Positions 59,597-64,000 of a stretch of 64,000 nucleotides of DNA are shown here, piece after piece (position 1 is the stretch's first letter; every line of letters begins with the position of its first letter). Source of the DNA: Alphaproteobacteria bacterium (GTDB taxonomy: Bacteria > Pseudomonadota > Alphaproteobacteria > Micavibrionales > Micavibrionaceae). The stretch covers positions 1 through 64,000 of the forward strand of contig JADLAT010000023.1 of NCBI GenBank assembly GCA_020848095.1, read 5' to 3'. The position numbers were made by a program, and so were the translations under genes. Under the pieces are notes generated by a model that saw only the letters and a list, made by a program, of their open reading frames with translations, searched no databases and was not told where the DNA came from.

Positions 59597-60796
59597 CTAT
59601 CTCTGAAAGAGGATGTTGGGAGAAACGGGCGCTTGCCTGTGCTGCGGCAGGCAAGGATCATCCAGGGCGGGGCCTTGACCTGCCGCCGGGGCGCCAGTGC
59701 CTGCTACCGCGCTCTCGAACTGCTGTGGCGGCGTTGTCCCATTTTGACCTCTGATTTTGCCCTCGGCATCGATGGTTTGTGTTGCGGGCGGGAGGGACGG
59801 CTCCCCTTGCCTCTGGATTACGCCGGGGTTAATTTCACCGCTTCGTACGGATGTGCCGGGTATGAGGGGGGCGCTCCGTATTTGCTCGCGGATATAGGCG
59901 TTCAGATCTTTTGCGCTGATATTCGGATCCAGATTATTGGCCTCGGCAAAGGCCGTCATGGCCGCTCTGGTCCCCGAACCGGTCAAACCGTTAATTTCAC
60001 CGATAGCCTCTTTATGGCCCATTGAGGACAGGCGAATTTGCAGCAGCTTAACGTCCGGGTCATAGACCGCATCTGCATCCGGTCCCGCGTTAATGGCGGG
60101 TATATTTTTTTTAGCCGGAGTATGGCCGCCAACAGAATCTGCGGGAAGAGGGTGAAACTTCACTGGCGGGGGCGGAGCCTCCACGACAAAAATTTCCGGC
60201 GCGGCCGGTGGATCGCTTTTAACGGGGGCGCCCGTTGGGGACGGCCCTTTAAGAATCGACTGCTCCTCCGTGAGGGAGGCGTCCTCTATAGGGACAAACA
60301 CTATGTTTTCTGGCTCCTCAATCGCTACGCCTTGCGGTTCCGATGGCTGGTGGGTTGCCCCTTGTTCCGTGGTTGCCTGTTGACCCGTTGCTGCCAGTGT
60401 CTCATCGCTTACCGGCGGCGGGAATCCTCCCCGGGCCTGCATCTCATTGATGCGTTGTGGAAGCTCCATCCTGTTGATTTCCCGATGAATTTTGCTCCGC
60501 AACTGACCGATATTGCCCAGCTCGGTGGCTGTTAACTTACCATCTGCATGCGGCTTGTCATTTCTTTTCAGAAGTTGCGCATCCAGCCCATAAAGCGGCT
60601 TCCCGTAGATCTCCGGCATGAAACGCTGATAATACCCCTCAAGCCTGCTGATATTGCTTTCAAAATTATCCGGCATGGTCCGCCCGTGGGATCGCTGGTA
60701 CACTCCGAGATCTGCTACCATCCGGGTCGTGAAATCAAAAATCTCACGCAGCTCCTCACTCGTAGCGCCATGCGCCGGGACCGTCTTATCTGTCAT
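59597..60796 (-). CDS. Hypothetical protein with peptidoglycan-binding-like domain
   Basis: 399 residues. N-terminal helical region (LREIFDFTTRMVADLGVYQR, EGYYQRFMPEIYG) to about 115, then a long Pro/Ala/Glu-rich disordered linker (about 130-240). A segment VKLLQIRLSSMGHKEAIGEINGLTGSGTRAAMTAFAEANNL (about 245-285) has the spacing of a PG_binding_1 domain (VxxLQxxLxxxG, GxxGxxTxxAxxxF). The tail is again Pro/Gln-rich. No signal peptide. It runs opposite to pheS and pheT and separates them. Confidence 0.6.
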   Translation of the reverse strand: MTDKTVPAHGATSEELREIFDFTTRMVADLGVYQRSHGRTMPDNFESNISRLEGYYQRFMPEIYGKPLYGLDAQLLKRNDKPHADGKLTATELGNIGQLRSKIHREINRMELPQRINEMQARGGFPPPVSDETLAATGQQATTEQGATHQPSEPQGVAIEEPENIVFVPIEDASLTEEQSILKGPSPTGAPVKSDPPAAPEIFVVEAPPPPVKFHPLPADSVGGHTPAKKNIPAINAGPDADAVYDPDVKLLQIRLSSMGHKEAIGEINGLTGSGTRAAMTAFAEANNLDPNISAKDLNAYIREQIRSAPLIPGTSVRSGEINPGVIQRQGEPSLPPATQTIDAEGKIRGQNGTTPPQQFESAVAGTGAPAAGQGPALDDPCLPQHRQAPVSPNILFQR

Positions 60797-60968
60797 ATTT
60801 CACACCTTCTTACTTTTTTGCAATTAACGCTTTATTAACCTTTTGTTTTTATGGCGCTTTTGCAGTTTTTTATTTTTATATTATATGTCTTCAGTGTACA
60901 GGAACGGCCCCGGAAATTCAAATTTTCCGCAGGATTGTATGCGCTAATAGAGTTGTGTTTTTTCCTGA

Positions 60969-60997
60969 TTGCGTTAAAAATGCTTAATCTTTAGGAA
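60969..60997 (+). promoter_or_regulatory. Candidate promoter for pheT
   Basis: TTGCGT (60969-60974), 17 bases, TAGGAA (60992-60997), about 28 bases before the pheT ATG. Match is moderate. A promoter in the 228-base gap 60797-61024 is expected because the gene between pheS and pheT is on the other strand. The gap holds no other gene I can support. Confidence 0.35.
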
Positions 60998-61024
60998 TTC
61001 TGCGATGTTTGAAGGGTTATATTC

Positions 61025-63430
61025 ATGAAATTCACGCTGTCATGGTTGAAGCGGCATCTGGAAACAGACGCGCCCCTTGGGAAGATTTGCGAAAAACTGA
61101 CCGCGATCGGGCTGGAGGTTGAGAGCGTTGATGACCCCGGTATGCTCTATGCGCCGTTCAAGGTGGCTTTGGTCGAAGACGCAGCGCCGCATCCCGATGC
61201 CGATAAGCTGCGCGTCCTGCAGGTTAAAACTGCTGAAGGGCCAAAATTGCAGGTGGTCTGCGGCGCGCCGAATGCGCGTGCGGGCATGAAGGGTATTTTT
61301 GCGCCGGAGGGTACGTATATTCCGGGGCTGGATGTTACCCTAAAGAAAACGGCCATTCGCGGCGTTGAATCAAACGGGATGATGGTCTCGGAACGGGAGA
61401 TGTGCCTGTCCGAAGAGCATAACGGTATTATCGAGGTGGATGCCCATTATGAGATCGGCACGCCCATGGCGCAGATTTTCGGTCTTGATGACCCCGTAAT
61501 TGAAATCAACTTAACGCCCAACCGCCCGGATTGCGCCGGTGTTTATGGGATCGCCCGTGATCTGGCCGCCGCCGGGCTGGGGAAATTACGGTCTCTGGAT
61601 TGCGCAGCGATGCCGGGTTCGTTCCCCACCCCTGTCGGGGTGCAGATTGAGGATCAGGACGGTTGTAAGCTGTTTCTGGGGCGCTCTATAAGGGGCGTTA
61701 AAAACGGCCCTTCGCCGCAATGGCTGCAAAAACTGTTGAAAAGCGTTGGTCTCAAGCCCATTTCCGCGCTGGTGGATATCACAAATCTTATGACTTTGGA
61801 TGTATGTCGCCCCCTGCATGTCTTCGATGCGGATAAAATTGCGGGTGATCTGGTACTGCGGGGCGCCGTGCCGGATGAACGCTTTGAGGCGCTGGACGGT
61901 GAAACTTACGCACTTCAACCGCATATGACCGCGATTTGTGATGATAATGGCGTTATTTCTCTCGCAGGCATTATGGGCGGTGAGCGCACAAAATGCGATG
62001 AGGGGACGCAGAATGTTTTCCTCGAAGCGGCCTATTTCAACCCGGCCCGCATTGCCCGCACCGGGCGCGATCTGCAAATTTCCAGCGATGCGCGTTACCG
62101 GTTTGAGCGCGGCGTGGACCCCGCGTTTACCCTTGCCGGAATAGAGATGGCGACGCGGCTTATCCTCGAGCTTTGCGGCGGCGAGGCCGGTGAGATTGTT
62201 CAGGCCGGAGAAACGCCACAATGGGAACGCGAGATCACGCTGGACCCGGCCTATACCGCGCAATTAACCGGCGTTGACGTGCCGGCGGCGGAGCAAAAAG
62301 CCATTTTGGAATCGCTGGGCTTTGCCGTGAACGGGGCCAGCCCCTTTACCGTCCAGCCGCCCGCATGGCGCGGCGATGTCGAGGGGAAAGCCGATCTGGC
62401 GGAGGAGATCATACGCATTTACGGGTTTGAGAAAATCCCCTCCCTCTCGGTCCATAGCGAAACCGCGCTGCCGTCCCCGGCGGAGACATCCCTGCTGGCG
62501 CGCGGTCGCAAGGCCAGAGCCGCTTTGGGTGCGCGCGGGTTAAATGAGAGCATTACATGGTCTTTCATCGGCGAAACACAAGCCCGGCATTTTGGTGCCA
62601 ATGACAACCAGATTGCGGCGTTACGGCTGAAAAACCCGATTTCGCTGGAAATGGATGTGATGCGCCCCTCCATCCTGCCCAATCTTATCGAGGCGGCCAT
62701 GCGTAATAATGCCCGCGGATATCCTTCCGCCGCGCTTTGTGAAATTGGCCCCGTTTATGCCGGGACAAAGCCGGAAGATCAGGCCATAGTGGCCACCGGA
62801 ATACGCGCAGGTGAACATGGACCGCGAAACTGGGCGGATGCAAATGCCGCGCGCTCTGTCGATCTATATGATGCCAAGGCTGACGCGCTGGCCGCGCTGG
62901 CGGCTTGCGGCGCGCCGATAGATAATCTCCAGATCAGCCGGGATGCGCCCTCTTACTATCATCCGGGGCGCTCCGGCGCGCTCCGCCTTGGTCCCAATGT
63001 TATGGGATTTTTTGGAGAAATCCACCCGGGTATTTTAGAGGAAACGGGCGTGAAATTCCCGGTCGTGGGTTTTGAAGTGTTTTTGCAAAATATCCCCGCC
63101 CCCAGAAAGAAAACAGGGACAGAAAAACCGTTTTTGCATCTTGAGCCGCTCCAGCCGCTTTCGCGCGATTTTGCCTTTCTGGTGAAGGAAGAGGTCGAAG
63201 CCGCCGCTATTATCCGCGCCGCGATGGGGGCTGATAAAGCCCTGATCCGCAGTGCTGATGTTTTTGACATCTACACAGGCAAGGGCATAGAGCCCGGCAA
63301 AAAATCCGTGGCGCTTTCGGTCACGCTCCAGCCCGTGGAAAAAAGCCTGACCGATAAGGATATTGAAAGCCTTGCCCAAAAAGTGATTGAGAGCGTATGC
63401 GCCAAGACCGGCGGCACATTGCGGCAATAA
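61025..63430 (+). CDS. pheT: Phenylalanyl-tRNA synthetase beta subunit
   Basis: 801 residues, full length. Order: MKFTLSWLKRHLETDAPLG, the EMAP-II-like tRNA-binding domain (HPDADKLRVLQVKTAEG, VVCGAPNARAGMKG), the B3/4 editing domain (about 210-390, LVDITNLMTLDVCRPLHVFDADK, LAGIMGGERTKC), the B5 domain (about 400-470), a catalytic-like core (SPAETSLLARGRKARAALGARGLNE) and the C-terminal anticodon-binding FDX-ACB domain (FLHLEPLQPLSRDFAFLVKE). Shine-Dalgarno GAAGGG lies eight bases upstream. Not adjacent to pheS. Confidence 0.97.
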   Translation: MKFTLSWLKRHLETDAPLGKICEKLTAIGLEVESVDDPGMLYAPFKVALVEDAAPHPDADKLRVLQVKTAEGPKLQVVCGAPNARAGMKGIFAPEGTYIPGLDVTLKKTAIRGVESNGMMVSEREMCLSEEHNGIIEVDAHYEIGTPMAQIFGLDDPVIEINLTPNRPDCAGVYGIARDLAAAGLGKLRSLDCAAMPGSFPTPVGVQIEDQDGCKLFLGRSIRGVKNGPSPQWLQKLLKSVGLKPISALVDITNLMTLDVCRPLHVFDADKIAGDLVLRGAVPDERFEALDGETYALQPHMTAICDDNGVISLAGIMGGERTKCDEGTQNVFLEAAYFNPARIARTGRDLQISSDARYRFERGVDPAFTLAGIEMATRLILELCGGEAGEIVQAGETPQWEREITLDPAYTAQLTGVDVPAAEQKAILESLGFAVNGASPFTVQPPAWRGDVEGKADLAEEIIRIYGFEKIPSLSVHSETALPSPAETSLLARGRKARAALGARGLNESITWSFIGETQARHFGANDNQIAALRLKNPISLEMDVMRPSILPNLIEAAMRNNARGYPSAALCEIGPVYAGTKPEDQAIVATGIRAGEHGPRNWADANAARSVDLYDAKADALAALAACGAPIDNLQISRDAPSYYHPGRSGALRLGPNVMGFFGEIHPGILEETGVKFPVVGFEVFLQNIPAPRKKTGTEKPFLHLEPLQPLSRDFAFLVKEEVEAAAIIRAAMGADKALIRSADVFDIYTGKGIEPGKKSVALSVTLQPVEKSLTDKDIESLAQKVIESVCAKTGGTLRQ

Positions 63431-63438
63431 CGGCCTCT

Positions 63439-64000
63439 TTACAAGCTGACCACCTTTTCCAGCCTGTCCAGCGCCTCGCTCAAACGGCGTTCGGATACCG
63501 CGAAGCACATGCGGATATAACCGCGTCCGGCCTCCCCGAACCCTACGCCGGGAGAAAGAAGAAGCTGCGCCTCATCAATCAGGCGTTTGGTAAGGGCGAT
63601 GCAATCGGGTTCACCATCCACCTTAAAAAAGCTGTAGAACGTGGCTGCCGGAAAGGCCTGTGAAATGCGCGGCATATCCGCAAAACGCCGCACCAGTAAA
63701 TCACGATTGGCGCGCCAAAGATCGATTTGTTCTTTCAAAAACGGCTCCCCCTGCTCCAGCGCCGCAATCGCGCCATACTGCGTAAAGGTCGGCGGGCATA
63801 AATTGTTATAAAGCGCCACATCCCGAATTTTGGTTTCCGCCAGAGGTGGGCCAACGATCCAGCCAAGCCGCCAGCCCGTCATGGCCCAGCTTTTGGAGAA
63901 GCTGTTGACCACCAGCAATAGATCATCCGGCTCGGCTATATCGAGGAAGCTGTCCGCCCGCATATGCTCATGCGTGCTTTCATAAACGAGGCGACCATAG
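63439..64000 (-). CDS. PLP-dependent class I/II aminotransferase (partial, C-terminal part)
   Basis: About 186 C-terminal residues; the gene continues past the right edge (the frame reads on as YGRLVYESTHEH, part of the DEIYxxLVY region). PLP-lysine in LLVVNSFSKSWAMTGWRLGWIVGP, then NLCPPTFTQYGAIAALEQGE and the substrate-carboxylate Arg in GRGYIRMCFAVSERRLSEAL. This is the aspartate/aromatic aminotransferase I-gamma group; the exact substrate cannot be told. Convergent with pheT, eight bases between stops. Confidence 0.93.
   Translation of the reverse strand, partial: YGRLVYESTHEHMRADSFLDIAEPDDLLLVVNSFSKSWAMTGWRLGWIVGPPLAETKIRDVALYNNLCPPTFTQYGAIAALEQGEPFLKEQIDLWRANRDLLVRRFADMPRISQAFPAATFYSFFKVDGEPDCIALTKRLIDEAQLLLSPGVGFGEAGRGYIRMCFAVSERRLSEALDRLEKVVSL

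Noticed and set aside
60900-60940. GGAAC at 60901 as a fourth EcfG promoter
   Set aside because: The sequence 16-17 bases downstream is ATTT, not NGTT.
60797-61024. Possible phenylalanine-responsive attenuator before pheT
   Set aside because: No short leader peptide rich in Phe codons and no terminator/antiterminator pair seen.

Overview
The window comes from a free-living alphaproteobacterium. The supporting features are a split glycine decarboxylase (gcvPA/gcvPB), the secE-nusG-rplK-rplA-rplJ order, EcfG-type promoters of the form GGAAC-N16-TGTT, serralysin-like RTX proteins and UPF0391/entericidin-type stress genes. I cannot name a genus; a deep-branching lineage such as Micavibrionales or a Rhodospirillales-like group is only a guess. 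Coding density is high, with many 4-bp start/stop overlaps. I found no tRNA or rRNA gene, insertion sequence, prophage or CRISPR array.

Layout. (1) 1-2.7 kb: translation/transcription operon on the minus strand (secE, nusG, rplK, rplA, then a terminator, a promoter, a structured leader and the start of rplJ). (2) 2.8-4.9 kb: a pyruvate carboxylase/oxaloacetate decarboxylase-type carboxyltransferase with no biotinyl domain. (3) 5.1-9.6 kb: glycine cleavage genes gcvT-gcvH-gcvPA-gcvPB. (4) 9.7-15.1 kb: a HIT hydrolase, panD, and a histidine operon (hisH, GNAT, hisA, hisF, hisE) divergent from hisD. (5) 15.3-41.4 kb: uppP followed by a large surface-polysaccharide locus. It holds an outer-membrane beta-barrel, two GT4 glycosyltransferases, a flippase, a Wzy/ligase-like protein, four methyltransferases, an AsnB-type amidotransferase, an acyltransferase-3 protein, an MBOAT acyltransferase with an SGNH-like partner, an HTTM-DCC pair, a membrane-anchored transglutaminase-like protein, an SGNH-like protein with a LamG-like C-terminus, and two giant RTX proteins (an M10 metalloprotease and a DUF4114/tandem-95 protein). 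(6) 41.6-45.3 kb: two ion transporters carrying RCK domains. (7) 45.5-50.3 kb: an envelope-stress cluster with three near-identical EcfG-type promoters, including two micro-genes of 23 and 58 codons. (8) 50.4-53.4 kb: a GNAT-nitrilase fusion and small unknown genes. (9) 53.4-64 kb: polA, a hydrolase-fold protein lacking its nucleophile serine, rpmI-rplT-pheS, an insertion of two genes, pheT, and a partial aminotransferase.

How the parts fit. The polysaccharide locus has export (flippase), polymerisation/ligation (Wzy-like), decoration (methyl, acetyl and amide groups) and an outer-membrane barrel. It lacks an initiating glycosyl-phosphate transferase, Wza and Wzc homologues, so it is either incomplete here or uses parts encoded elsewhere. 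The RTX proteins have type-I secretion C-termini but no ABC/MFP exporter in the window.

The strongest new signals are these: the shared GGAAC-N16-TGTT promoters uniting small envelope genes into one regulon; the biotin-less carboxyltransferase; the HTTM-DCC and transglutaminase-like genes inside the glycan locus; and the split pheS/pheT pair. Domain calls are made by eye from motifs; no database search was run.
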